From NCBI GenBank assembly GCA_934511545.1, contig CAKSWM010000007.1, positions 1 through 16,711 of the forward strand: 16,711 bases of DNA, given 5' to 3'. Made by a program: the position numbers and the translations under genes. The stretch comes from an uncultured Oscillospiraceae bacterium (lineage in GTDB: Bacteria > Bacillota > Clostridia > Oscillospirales > Oscillospiraceae). Positions 7,550 to 15,389 of this stretch are shown piece by piece (positions within the stretch are counted from its first letter, which is position 1; every line of letters starts with the position of its first letter). Under the pieces are notes generated by a model, which saw only the letters and a program-made list of their open reading frames with translations, was not told the origin of the DNA and did no database searches.

Positions 7550-7867
7550 GTGAGCAAAATCCCGAAAAGAGAGGACATCGTGCACGGGCTCAAGAAGCTC
7601 GCATTCGGCAAAGCAAACGACGCGGTCAGGCTCATCTTTGCCGGTGAGGACGGAGAGAACGCCGTTGACGGACTTGACCTGAGTCTGCTTTCCGAGGTCA
7701 AGCGTGGAAGCAACGGTACTATCGAAGTCAAGCTGATAAACAGGCTGGAAGCCATGGCGCTGCTGGCAAAGCTGCTCGACGCCGAAAAAAGCACCGGAGA
7801 TGAGAGCGCCGCCGCGCTGTTCCGCGCAATGGACGAGGCAGCGGCAAGGAACGGTGAAGCGGAGTGA
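7550..7867 (+). CDS. Candidate phage terminase small subunit or packaging accessory protein
   Basis: Small protein of 105 residues directly ahead of the large terminase, in the position usually held by the small terminase subunit that recognises phage DNA. The sequence has a helical N-terminal half with HGLKKLAFGKANDAVRLIF (13-30), then VKRGSNGTIEVKLINRLEAMALLAKLLD (50-77), a segment that resembles the C-terminal part of Firmicute small terminases (charged strand followed by a helix for oligomerisation). No helix-turn-helix DNA-binding domain is evident at the N-terminus. The GTG at 7550 is chosen because GGAGAGGTGATC (7532-7543), an extended match to the 16S anti-Shine-Dalgarno, precedes it by 6 nt; the in-frame ATG at 7526 lies before that site. 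Its stop overlaps the start of the large terminase as GTGA. Function is mainly positional inference. Confidence 0.55.
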   Translation: MSKIPKREDIVHGLKKLAFGKANDAVRLIFAGEDGENAVDGLDLSLLSEVKRGSNGTIEVKLINRLEAMALLAKLLDAEKSTGDESAAALFRAMDEAAARNGEAE

Positions 7868-9120
7868 TCGAGAAGCTTTCGAAAAAGCAATTGCAGACGC
7901 TTGTCTGGTGGTGCGACGGGTCGCCGTACCGTGAGCTTGACACCATCATCTGTGACGGCGCCGTCCGAAGCGGAAAAACGCTGTGCATGGGCCTGTCGTT
8001 CTTCTGCTGGGCAATGAGACGGTTTGACGGGATGCAGTTCGGGCTGTGCGGGAAAACGATAGTTTCGCTGCGCCGCAACTTTATTGCCCCGCTGCTGCCG
8101 CTGCTGCGCTCTCTTGGATTTGCCTGCGAGGAGAGGATCTCTCAGAATCTGGTCATCATACGCTGCGGCGGAAGGGAGAACAGATTCTTTCTCTTCGGCG
8201 GCAAGGACGAGGGCTCGGCAGCGCTTATACAGGGAGCGACCTTTGCGGGAGTGCTTATGGACGAGGCGGCGCTCATGCCGCGCTCCTTCATTGAGCAGGC
8301 GTGTGCGCGCTGCTCGGTGGAGGGGTCCAAGCTCTGGTTCAACTGCAACCCCGAAAACCCGCAGCACTGGTTCTATCTTGAATGGGTGCGGAGAGCGGAG
8401 GAAAGGCGCGCGCTTTATCTCCATTTTACGATGGAGGACAATCCCGCCCTCTCGGCCGAGATGCGGGAGAGGTACCGTAAAATGTATTCCGGCGTATTCT
8501 ACCGCAGATTTATCCTCGGAGAGTGGGTCTCGGCGCAGGGAAGAGTTTACGACTTCTTCGATGAGAGCTTCGTCCGGGACGTGCCGGAGGGCCCATTCGG
8601 GCAGTTCGCGGTATCCTGCGACTACGGCACGGCGAATCCCGCGTCATTCGGGCTCTGGGGCCAGAAGGACGGAGTGTGGTTCCGGCTTCGGGAGTACTAT
8701 TTCGATTCGCACCGGGAGGGGAAGCAGAAAACCGACGAGGAATATGTATCCGCGCTGCTGGAGCTTATCGGAGGCAGAAGCGTTTCCGCTGTTGTGATAG
8801 ACCCGTCGGCGGCCAGCTTCATCGAAGCCTGCGCCAGACGCGGTCTGCCCGTCATCAGAGCCAACAACGACGTAATCTCAGGCATCCGTCTCACTGCGGA
8901 TCTCCTCAAAAGCGGCAGACTGGTCATCTGCCGCGGGTGCAGCGACGCCATACGCGAGTTTTCGCTCTATTCCTGGGACGGGAAAAGCGGCGGACGTGAC
9001 GCACCGATCAAGCAAAACGACCATGCCATGGACGACATCCGCTATTTCGCCGCTACGGTGGCGAGCCCTCCCGGAGACGCGTTCGAGGCGATTTTTGTTG
9101 AAAGGCAGGAGAGAATTTGA
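7864..9120 (+). CDS. Phage terminase large subunit (PBSX-type)
   Basis: DNA-packaging motor ATPase and nuclease, 418 residues, a normal length. The ATPase half shows the Walker A variant GAVRSGKT at 32-39, Walker B VLMDEA at 130-135 and the coupling motif FNCNPENP at 159-166. The RNase H-like nuclease half shows acidic positions D253 (SCDYGTANP), D313 (VVIDPSAAS) and D390/D391 (NDHAMDDIRY). These match the PBSX/Terminase_6 group. The GTG start at 7864 overlaps the previous stop (GTGA), indicating translational coupling. All catalytic residues are intact, so packaging activity is plausible even if the element is domesticated. Confidence 0.94.
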   Translation: MIEKLSKKQLQTLVWWCDGSPYRELDTIICDGAVRSGKTLCMGLSFFCWAMRRFDGMQFGLCGKTIVSLRRNFIAPLLPLLRSLGFACEERISQNLVIIRCGGRENRFFLFGGKDEGSAALIQGATFAGVLMDEAALMPRSFIEQACARCSVEGSKLWFNCNPENPQHWFYLEWVRRAEERRALYLHFTMEDNPALSAEMRERYRKMYSGVFYRRFILGEWVSAQGRVYDFFDESFVRDVPEGPFGQFAVSCDYGTANPASFGLWGQKDGVWFRLREYYFDSHREGKQKTDEEYVSALLELIGGRSVSAVVIDPSAASFIEACARRGLPVIRANNDVISGIRLTADLLKSGRLVICRGCSDAIREFSLYSWDGKSGGRDAPIKQNDHAMDDIRYFAATVASPPGDAFEAIFVERQERI

Positions 9121-10244
9121 GGCTTTTTACAGGTAAAAAAAGACCTGCCCCGCGAGTTCAGCTGCGTTCCGCGCAGCGTCACCCGTTCGGAGTTCTGGAC
9201 GGCTATGTTCCGCTTGGCGGCGGGGACATAAGGCTCTACCGCGCGATACGCGAGGCTGTTCCCGTTGTTGACGCGGCGGTCATGAAGATCATCAGACTGG
9301 CCGGAGGATGTTCGGTCAAATGTGAGGACGCACGGGCGGAAAAGGAGCTTGCCGGGTTTCTGCGCACGGTGAACACCGGCCGCGCTCAGCGCGGGCTCGG
9401 CGCGTTTATCGACGCATACCTCGACTCCATGATAACCTGCGGGCGCGCCGTCGGCGAGATCGTGACCTATGGCGACAGGGATATTGCCGCCGTTATCTGC
9501 GGCAATGTTGCGGATGTGCAGATCAGGGAGGGCGACAGCCCGCTGGACTTCAAGCTCTGCGCCGCCGCGGACGGAGGGGTCATGAGAGAATTGCCGTATC
9601 AGGAGCTGCTGCTGTTTACGCCGTTCAATCCCGAGGCCGACGCGCCCTATGGCGTTTCCATGCTGCGCAGTATGCCGTTTCTGACGGACATTCTTCTGAA
9701 GATCTACAACTCCATCGGCATTAACTGGGAGAGAGCCGGAAACGTCCGCTTTGCGGTAACCTACAAGCCGCAGAACGACATCGTTGACAAGGCGTATGCC
9801 CGTGAGCGCGCAGAGCTTATCGCGCACGAGTGGAGCGCCGCGATGCAGAGCGGGAAGGACGGCTCGGTGAGGGATTTTGTCGCCGTCGGCGATGTGGACG
9901 TCAAGGTCATAGGAGCGGACGGACAGGTGCTTGACAGCGAGGCTCCGGTGCGCCAGATCCTTGAACAGCTGGTTGCAAGGACGGGGATACCGCCGTTCAT
10001 GCTTGGACTCAACTGGTCCTCGACCGAACGAATGAGCGCACAGCAGGCAGACCTTATGACCAGTGAACTGACGGCTATACGCCGGACGCTGACGCCCGTT
10101 GTTGAGCGCATCTGCTCGCTGTGGCTGCGTATGCATGGCTTCGACTGCGGGTTTGAGGTCGTTTGGGATGAGATCAACCTTCAGGACGATGTGGAACAGG
10201 CGCGCGCCGAGCTGTACCGGGCGCAGGCCGCGGCGTCAAAATGA
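9117..10244 (+). CDS. Phage portal protein
   Basis: Portal subunit of 375 residues, forming the ring through which DNA enters the head and to which the tail attaches. The region around residues 285-310 (TGIPPFMLGLNWSSTERMS, followed by QQADLMTSEL) and the C-terminal LWLRMHGFDCGFEVVWDEINLQD are portal-like, and the gene follows the large terminase as expected. The subfamily is uncertain (Mu gp29/DUF935-like or HK97-like). The start is TTG 9117, overlapping the terminase stop as TTGA, with AGGAGAG immediately upstream; no earlier in-frame start is compatible. It is short for a portal (most are 400-500 residues). No MuF/gp30-type head morphogenesis gene follows; instead there is a structured non-coding gap. 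Confidence 0.86.
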   Translation: MRLFTGKKRPAPRVQLRSAQRHPFGVLDGYVPLGGGDIRLYRAIREAVPVVDAAVMKIIRLAGGCSVKCEDARAEKELAGFLRTVNTGRAQRGLGAFIDAYLDSMITCGRAVGEIVTYGDRDIAAVICGNVADVQIREGDSPLDFKLCAAADGGVMRELPYQELLLFTPFNPEADAPYGVSMLRSMPFLTDILLKIYNSIGINWERAGNVRFAVTYKPQNDIVDKAYARERAELIAHEWSAAMQSGKDGSVRDFVAVGDVDVKVIGADGQVLDSEAPVRQILEQLVARTGIPPFMLGLNWSSTERMSAQQADLMTSELTAIRRTLTPVVERICSLWLRMHGFDCGFEVVWDEINLQDDVEQARAELYRAQAAASK

Positions 10245-10264
10245 GCCTGCTCCATTCCGCTTCC

Positions 10265-10350
10265 GCCCGCGGGAGAGGCGAAAGCTGCATATCCGCGGGC
10301 TCATTTTTCCTTTGTCGCAGGGAAGCCGCGTACGCTGAGCCTCCCTGCGA
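10265..10350. repeat. Two stem-loops in the 149-bp gap between portal and protease
   Basis: Hairpin A pairs GCCCGCGG (10265-10272) with CCGCGGGC (10293-10300) and is followed by TCATTTTTCC, a weak terminator-like tail. Hairpin B pairs TCGCAGGGA (10315-10323) with TCCCTGCGA (10342-10350), and its 18-nt loop contains the 8-bp palindrome GCGTACGC (10328-10335). This is the only sizeable non-coding gap in the visible phage cassette. Possible roles are an attenuator, an mRNA-processing site or a packaging/recognition site; the sequence does not decide among them. Confidence 0.6.
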
Positions 10351-10393
10351 GGGCGGGGGAACAAAAACTATATCAGGGGAGGGAAACTGATTT

Positions 10394-11311
10394 TTGAACA
10401 TTACCAAAGACGGAAAAAACACCGAAAGGACGGACGTCCGCTCGGAGATTGAAAGCGTCAACCGGTTTGCAAAAACGGAACTGTCCGAGGACGAGGTCTT
10501 TACCTTTTCGGTTCTGCTCTGTGACAACGAGGTAGACAGAGACTTTGAGAGGTTCGGAGAAGATACGCTCGCGGAGCTTCGGGATATGTTCGTGGGAAAG
10601 ACCGGAATATGTGACCACGACTGGTCCAGCGGCAACCAGAAGGCGCGTATCTACCGCACCGAGCTCATAACCGATCCGTCGCGGAAAACGGCCGCAGGGA
10701 CGGAGTATATGTATCTCAAGGGCTATGCATATATGCTGCGCACCGAGGCAAACAGTGAGCTCATTGCCGAGATAAACGGCGGCATAAAGAAGGAGACGAG
10801 CGTTGGCTGCGCCGTCAGCGAGAGCAGGTGCAGCATCTGCGGCGAGCTGATCGGCTCCGCCGGATGCGCACACGAAAAGGGCCGCGAGTATGACGGCAGG
10901 CTCTGCTATGCCGAGCTCACCGGCGCGGTGGACGCATATGAGTGGAGCTTTGTCGCCGTGCCCGCGCAGAGAAACGCGGGCGTCATAAAGCGCTTCGAGA
11001 GCTGCGGCAGCCTTGCGGAACTGGCGGAAAAGGGAGGCTTTTCGCAGGAACTGAACAGGCTCAAGACCATGGCCGGTCTAGGGAAAAAGTACCTCGACCA
11101 TGCGCGCGCCGAGGTCCTCAGACTGGGGCTCATCTGTGACAGGGGACTTTACGACGCGCTCAGAGAATCATCCGCACACATGAACGATAAAGAGCTTGAG
11201 GCACTTCAGAAGGCGCTGGAAAAGCGCGTTCGCGAGATACTGCCGCCGGATACTCAGCTCCCGTCCGGGGAACGCCGGGCAGAATTCGACGGCGGAGAAT
11301 ACAAGATCTGA
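10394..11311 (+). CDS. Phage prohead maturation protease with C-terminal scaffold-like extension
   Basis: Probable capsid maturation protease of 305 residues with the assemblin/HK97 (S78-like) arrangement: the CDHDWSS segment carries the likely catalytic H75, KKETSVGCAVS carries the likely nucleophile S136, and WSFVAVPAQRNAGV (184-197) is the conserved strand after the active site. Between S136 and that strand lies a cysteine/histidine cluster (C146, C149, C158, H160, with C171 nearby) of the type C-x2-C-x8-C-x-H, suggesting a bound zinc. Residues beyond about 200 are charged and helical and may act as an internal scaffold, since no separate scaffold gene is present before the capsid gene. 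The start is TTG 10394 with GGGGAGGG about ten bases upstream; no in-frame ATG precedes MFVG at residue 65. The position directly before the decoration and capsid genes supports the role. Confidence 0.78.
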   Translation: MNITKDGKNTERTDVRSEIESVNRFAKTELSEDEVFTFSVLLCDNEVDRDFERFGEDTLAELRDMFVGKTGICDHDWSSGNQKARIYRTELITDPSRKTAAGTEYMYLKGYAYMLRTEANSELIAEINGGIKKETSVGCAVSESRCSICGELIGSAGCAHEKGREYDGRLCYAELTGAVDAYEWSFVAVPAQRNAGVIKRFESCGSLAELAEKGGFSQELNRLKTMAGLGKKYLDHARAEVLRLGLICDRGLYDALRESSAHMNDKELEALQKALEKRVREILPPDTQLPSGERRAEFDGGEYKI

Positions 11312-11326
11312 TCAGGAGGAGAAAAA

Positions 11327-11671
11327 ATGAAAATTTCTTTTGAGGGATACGGCGAGAACGCCGTCACATTCAAGAACAGCTCTGCAACGCCCGCGGTCGC
11401 GGGAAAGGCCGCGGCCATGACGGGAAACGGTGAGGTCGGTATCTGCACCACCGGCAAGCCCGCGGGCATTGCCATTTCCGCAGACAGCGATTATGCCGTT
11501 ATCCAGACGGCAGGCTTCGTTACCTGTACATATTCCGGGACCGCGCCCACCGTTGGCTGGTGCAACTTTACCGGAGCGACGGGAGGCGCGGTCGAGGCTG
11601 CCAGCGCGGGCCTGCCCTGCCTTGTGGTAGAGGTGGACACCACCGCTAAAACCGTTGGATTCATTCTTTGA
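11327..11671 (+). CDS. Putative capsid decoration or head-fibre protein
   Basis: Protein of 114 residues located between the prohead protease and the major capsid protein. It is rich in Gly, Ala, Thr and Val with alternating strands (for example GKPAGIAISADSDYAVIQTA and FVTCTYSGTAPTVGWCNF), as expected for a small beta-sandwich decorating protein of the lambda gpD/DUF2190 sort. It has a very strong ribosome binding site (AGGAGGAG six bases before the ATG), which suits a protein needed in hundreds of copies. Assignment rests on position, size and composition; family membership is not proven. Confidence 0.6.
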   Translation: MKISFEGYGENAVTFKNSSATPAVAGKAAAMTGNGEVGICTTGKPAGIAISADSDYAVIQTAGFVTCTYSGTAPTVGWCNFTGATGGAVEAASAGLPCLVVEVDTTAKTVGFIL

Positions 11672-11691
11672 TTCGGAGGTAGATAACAGCT

Positions 11692-12723
11692 ATGAATTAC
11701 AAATTTAACGACGTAAAGCTCGACAAGGGCATGTATTCCCAGAGCGGGAAGACCTTTGCACAGGTGCTCGAGAGCCTTGACCCCAGCGAAGAGTATAAGG
11801 GCACGGCTTTTGAGGGAATGGACGCTTATCAGCGCCAGCTCAAACGCTTTGACATCAAGGTTCGCGGCGCAGGAAGCGACATGGTGGAAAAATTTTTCCA
11901 GACGAGCCAGAGTTCCGTTCTGTTTCCCGAATATGTAGCCCGCAGTGTCCGCGCCGGTATGGACGAGGGCAACATCCTGCCCTCCATCGCGGCGTCCATC
12001 ACAAATTTTGACGGCCTTGATTACCGCAGTATCTATTCCACCGCGGGCGAGAACGAGAAAAGCCTTCGCGTTGTCGGAGAGGGCGCAGCCATCCCGCAGA
12101 CCGAGGTCCGCGTCCGCGAGAACACCGTCAGGCTCCGTAAGCGCGGCAGACTGCTGGTGGCCTCCTATGAGGCAATACGCTTCCAGAGACTCGACCTGTT
12201 TTCCGTTATGCTCCGTCAGATCGGCGGACAGATCATGCGTATGCACCTTGACGACGCGATAGACGTTATCCGCAACGGTGACGGAAACAGCAATACCGCT
12301 ACTGCCTATGCCGTCGGAGATACCACCATCGGAGGCACTTCCGGCTCGCTGAGCTACAGTGAGCTTATCAAGTTCTGGAACAGCTTTGACCCCTATACGC
12401 TGAATACGATGCTCGTAAGCCCCTCCGCAATGGTCAGCATACTCGCCTGCAAGGAGTTCCATAATCCGATGGCCGGACTGAACTTCCAGGGTACCGGCGA
12501 GCCCGGCAATCCGCTCGGCGCAAAGCTTATCCGCACCGGAGCCGTGCCCGACGGCATGATAATCGGCCTTGACAGAGCCTATGCGCTTGAGATGGTCTGT
12601 TCCGGCGACGTTTCCGTTGAATATGACAGGCTCATCGACAGACAGCTTGAGCGCGCTGCGATCACGAGCATTTCCGGATTTGCCAAGCTCTATACGGAGG
12701 CGAGCAAAACGCTCAGCATCTGA
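11692..12723 (+). CDS. Phage major capsid protein (HK97-fold type)
   Basis: Shell-forming protein of 343 residues. The N-terminal 60 residues are charged and helical and could be a delta domain removed by the upstream protease. The SSVLFPEYVARSVRAG segment (74-89) starts the HK97-like body. EGAAIPQTEVRVRENTVRLRKRGRLLVASYEAIRF (around 127-163) and the C-terminal LEMVCSGDVSVEYDRLIDRQLERAAITSISGF, ending in YTEASKTLSI, are typical of capsid proteins in Firmicute prophages. The ATG has GGAGGT eleven bases upstream. It lies in the canonical order protease - decoration - capsid. Confidence 0.88.
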   Translation: MNYKFNDVKLDKGMYSQSGKTFAQVLESLDPSEEYKGTAFEGMDAYQRQLKRFDIKVRGAGSDMVEKFFQTSQSSVLFPEYVARSVRAGMDEGNILPSIAASITNFDGLDYRSIYSTAGENEKSLRVVGEGAAIPQTEVRVRENTVRLRKRGRLLVASYEAIRFQRLDLFSVMLRQIGGQIMRMHLDDAIDVIRNGDGNSNTATAYAVGDTTIGGTSGSLSYSELIKFWNSFDPYTLNTMLVSPSAMVSILACKEFHNPMAGLNFQGTGEPGNPLGAKLIRTGAVPDGMIIGLDRAYALEMVCSGDVSVEYDRLIDRQLERAAITSISGFAKLYTEASKTLSI

Positions 12724-12753
12724 CGGCGGGCAGCTCGAAAGGAGTGGAAGCGT

Positions 12754-13131
12754 GTGAGTTATACGGATGATATATATGCAGGGTGCGCGGCGATGCTCGG
12801 CGAGCTGTCCGACGACAGGAGCGCCGCGCTGCGTATGGCCTGTCTGAGCGCGGAGGCGGAATTTACCTCAAGACTAAGACAGGATACCAGCCCGGAGAAG
12901 CTCGGCAAGACCTTTATCAACGCGTGCAGCGTGCTTGCGCTTTCCCAGTTCATTCTGCTTGAGGGGGCCTGCGGTGACGCTTCCAGCGTTAAGCTCGGCA
13001 GCGTCAGCGTTTCGCTCAGGGGCGCGGGCTCCGTCCGCGGTACGGCCTCCACTCTTCGTAAGCAGGCGGAGGCTATGCTCTCCGCCTGTCTCGAGGACAA
13101 CGGATTCTGCTTTATGGGGGTGCGCGGATGA
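12754..13131 (+). CDS. Probable head-tail connector protein
   Basis: Protein of 125 residues immediately downstream of the capsid gene, where phages encode the adaptor ring that extends the portal. It is predicted mostly helical in the N-terminal half (ALRMACLSAEAEFTSRLR, FINACSVLALSQFILLEG), then has a beta segment with KLGSVSVSLRGAG, and a final helix. This arrangement resembles gp6/gp15-type adaptors, but no diagnostic motif is visible. The start is GTG 12754 with AAAGGAG nine bases upstream. The stop overlaps the next start (ATGA). Confidence 0.55.
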   Translation: MSYTDDIYAGCAAMLGELSDDRSAALRMACLSAEAEFTSRLRQDTSPEKLGKTFINACSVLALSQFILLEGACGDASSVKLGSVSVSLRGAGSVRGTASTLRKQAEAMLSACLEDNGFCFMGVRG

Positions 13132-13475
13132 GAGAGACTATCGGACAGGAGATACGCAGGCTGGGGCAGGAAATGAAGCTGTATTCAAATGAATGCCCCG
13201 GCGGACGCGGCTTTTACGGGAGGATCGAGCCTGTAAGGCGAAGCTCGACGGGAAAGCTGCATGTCCGGACGCGCGCCGGGGGCGTTAAGCGCGCGGAGTT
13301 TCTGCTTATAGCGGAGAGCGGGTCCTTTCCGGATGGGGAAACGGGCGTTTACATCGTCTGCGGAGAGGAGCGCTTTGAGCTTATGCGGGCCGACAGGATG
13401 ATGCTCGGAAACGAGCTGTGCCACTGGGAGGGCATTTTGAGACTCTGCGGAAAGGCGGTGGAAGGCGATGTTTGA
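13128..13475 (+). CDS. Probable head closure/completion protein
   Basis: Protein of 115 residues translationally coupled to the previous gene (ATGA overlap at 13128). After an N-terminal helix (ETIGQEIRRLGQEMKLYS) it is a series of short strands (GFYGRIEPVRRSS, GKLHVRTRAG, KRAEFLLIAESG, VYIVCGEERFELMRADRM), consistent with the small beta-barrel head-completion or stopper proteins that sit between adaptor and tail. No specific family is recognised; the call comes from position and predicted fold class. Confidence 0.5.
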   Translation: MRETIGQEIRRLGQEMKLYSNECPGGRGFYGRIEPVRRSSTGKLHVRTRAGGVKRAEFLLIAESGSFPDGETGVYIVCGEERFELMRADRMMLGNELCHWEGILRLCGKAVEGDV

Positions 13476-13926
13476 CGAGGTCATTTCCGCGATCATCGCG
13501 GCTTTGCGGAAAAAAGGGATACCGGCTGCCGCACAGTACCGCGGGGAACTGTTGAGCGAAAACAGACTTGTCTGCGTCGGGATACGCGGAGGAAGGATGC
13601 TCTCATCCGGCGCGGGGGAATATCTTGGGCTGAAAAACGGCCGGGAGCTGTTCGGCTTCCGCGCGGAGATCACTGCCGCCGCCGACATTTTCGCGGAGAG
13701 CGCCGCAGGCTGCCTTTCGCTGCTGGACATGCTCGGCGGCGCTCTGGGCAGTCTGTCCGGCGGCCTGCGCGGCGCGGAGCTTTCCTGCGAGGAGGTCCGG
13801 CCCGACGATGACACGGGCCTTTACCGGCTGCCCGCGGAGATCCGCGGAACGGCGTATTTTTCCGCGGAACAGGACGAGGACTCGGGCGAGTTCCTCGACT
13901 TTACTTTGAGAGGAGTTTTGAAATAA
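13468..13926 (+). CDS. Probable tail terminator/completion protein
   Basis: Protein of 152 residues overlapping the previous gene by 8 bp and ending one base before the sheath gene. It starts with a helix (FDEVISAIIAALRKKG) and continues with strands and a second helix (ADIFAESAAGCLSLLDML), a layout like that of tail terminators, which cap the tail tube and join it to the head. In PBSX-like clusters a gene of this kind directly precedes the sheath. No sequence signature was recognised, so the specific role is inferred. Confidence 0.5.
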   Translation: MFDEVISAIIAALRKKGIPAAAQYRGELLSENRLVCVGIRGGRMLSSGAGEYLGLKNGRELFGFRAEITAAADIFAESAAGCLSLLDMLGGALGSLSGGLRGAELSCEEVRPDDDTGLYRLPAEIRGTAYFSAEQDEDSGEFLDFTLRGVLK

Positions 13927-14979
13927 ATGTCTGCAAGCGAAAGACCCGGAGTTTACAGCTCCGTAGACGTTTCCAGCGCGCTTTCGGCCTCCGGGCGCGG
14001 GCGCGCCGTCGGGGTCACGGCAAGGGCCGAGACGGGCGAAAAGGGAAAGAGAGTCATGATCTCGTCCTTTGCGGAGGCGGCGGCCACATTCGGCGCGGCA
14101 AGCGCGCTGGCGGGCCTTATAAAGGTGCTTTTCCAGAACGGCGCCCCGGCGGTCTGCGCCGTTGCGGCGGCTGTTGCAAGCGACCCGTCGGCGGATGATT
14201 ATAAGGACGCCTTTGCCGAGCTCATGGAAAACGCCGACATAGGCGTTATGGTATGCGGAAGTCATGAGAAAAACGTGCACACGGCGCTGGAAACTGCGTT
14301 GGAGGGAGCTTCCGAGAGCGGAAAATACCGCATCGGCGTTATTGAGGCGGCGGGAACGGTTTCCCAGCTCGTGTCGCTGGCGCAGAGCCTTAACTGCGAA
14401 AAGCTCGTGCTCGCCGGGCCCTGCGCCGTCGGAACGGACGGGAATGCCGTGCCCGGCGTCATATCCGCGGCGCTGGCCGGGCAGATATCCGCGGGGACGG
14501 ACCCCGCGCTGCCGCTCAACGGCGCGAAGCTTTACGGCCCCGAAGGGCTGGCCTTTTCATGCTCCGACGCGGACGTGGACAAGCTAGTGCGCGGCGGAGT
14601 TACACCGATCGAGAACGTGAACGGAGAGTTCTTCGTTGTGCGCGGCGTTACGACAAGGACGACAACAAACGGTACGGGAGACAACACCTGGCGGGAACTG
14701 ACGACGATACTCATCATAAACGACGTTATCCCCACGATACGCTCGGCGCTCAAAAGCAGGTTCGCGCGAAGCAAGAACACGGCGCAGACCCGCGGAGCCA
14801 TCCGGACGCAGGTCGTTATCGAGCTTGAAAACAAGCTGGCGCATGAGATCATCGACAGCTATGGAAACGTTACTGCCGAGGCGAACGCCGAGGATCCCAC
14901 GCTGTGCGAAGTCAGCTTTGACTTTACCGTTGCGCACGGACTTAACAGGATAAATCTGACCGCCCACATCACGGTCTGA
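13927..14979 (+). CDS. Contractile tail sheath protein (XkdK-like)
   Basis: Sheath subunit of a contractile tail, 350 residues, shorter than XkdK of Bacillus subtilis (about 466). The C-terminal domain is well conserved in type: GEFFVVRGVTTRT, WRELTTILIINDVIPTIRSAL, and the final strand GLNRINLTAHITV that donates to a neighbouring subunit. The middle (VCAVAAAVASDPSADDY to GKLYGP) forms the alpha/beta domain of sheath proteins. The small size suggests loss of the surface domain found in larger sheaths. It begins with ATG directly after the previous TAA and is followed by the tube gene. It shows that the particle has a myovirus-like or injection-type tail. Confidence 0.9.
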   Translation: MSASERPGVYSSVDVSSALSASGRGRAVGVTARAETGEKGKRVMISSFAEAAATFGAASALAGLIKVLFQNGAPAVCAVAAAVASDPSADDYKDAFAELMENADIGVMVCGSHEKNVHTALETALEGASESGKYRIGVIEAAGTVSQLVSLAQSLNCEKLVLAGPCAVGTDGNAVPGVISAALAGQISAGTDPALPLNGAKLYGPEGLAFSCSDADVDKLVRGGVTPIENVNGEFFVVRGVTTRTTTNGTGDNTWRELTTILIINDVIPTIRSALKSRFARSKNTAQTRGAIRTQVVIELENKLAHEIIDSYGNVTAEANAEDPTLCEVSFDFTVAHGLNRINLTAHITV

Positions 14980-14999
14980 CGAAAGGGAAGGTTTTTTAT

Positions 15000-15389
15000 A
15001 TGAGTGTTATCGGATTTCCCACAAGCAGCGACATCTATATCGAGGCGGACGGAAAGAAAATCGCCGTCGTGCAGAGCTATAAGGCCGCTGCGAAACGCTC
15101 GGAGCAGGTCATAGAGGCATTCGGCGAGGCGGAGCCGGTTGCGACGATTGCAAGCCAGCGAAGCTATAAGCTTGAGCTGACAAGGCTGTATGCGACCGAC
15201 GAGGCCATTTCCGACGGGATCAATTTTCACGAGCTGAGCGATTTTTCGCTCGTTATCGTCAAGCCCGACAGGAGAGTCGTTTACACCGGCTGCGAATGGA
15301 GCGAGATCGCCGAGAGCGGCGAGCTTTCCGAGATGGTCGCCGAAAAGATCACCGTTATTTCCAGTCACAGAGTGGAGACGGCGGTTTGA
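15000..15389 (+). CDS. Tail tube protein (XkdM-like)
   Basis: Inner tube subunit of the contractile tail, 129 residues. The sequence is beta-rich with one central helix: SVIGFPTSSDIYIEADGKK, then SYKAAAKRSEQVIEAFGEAEP, SYKLELTRLYAT and the final VAEKITVISSHRVETAV. Its location right after the sheath is the universal order in PBSX- and Mu-like tails. AAAGGGAAGG lies about nine bases ahead of the ATG at 15000. The short size is in line with other single-domain tube proteins. Confidence 0.82.
   Translation: MSVIGFPTSSDIYIEADGKKIAVVQSYKAAAKRSEQVIEAFGEAEPVATIASQRSYKLELTRLYATDEAISDGINFHELSDFSLVIVKPDRRVVYTGCEWSEIAESGELSEMVAEKITVISSHRVETAV

Noticed and set aside
9042..10136. 364-codon open frame on the minus strand across the portal gene
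   Set aside because: Antisense shadow of a well-supported portal protein in a coupled plus-strand operon; no ribosome binding site or recognisable domain.
11491..12462. 323-codon open frame on the minus strand across the major capsid gene
   Set aside because: Antisense shadow; the plus strand encodes a capsid protein with a strong ribosome binding site in canonical order.
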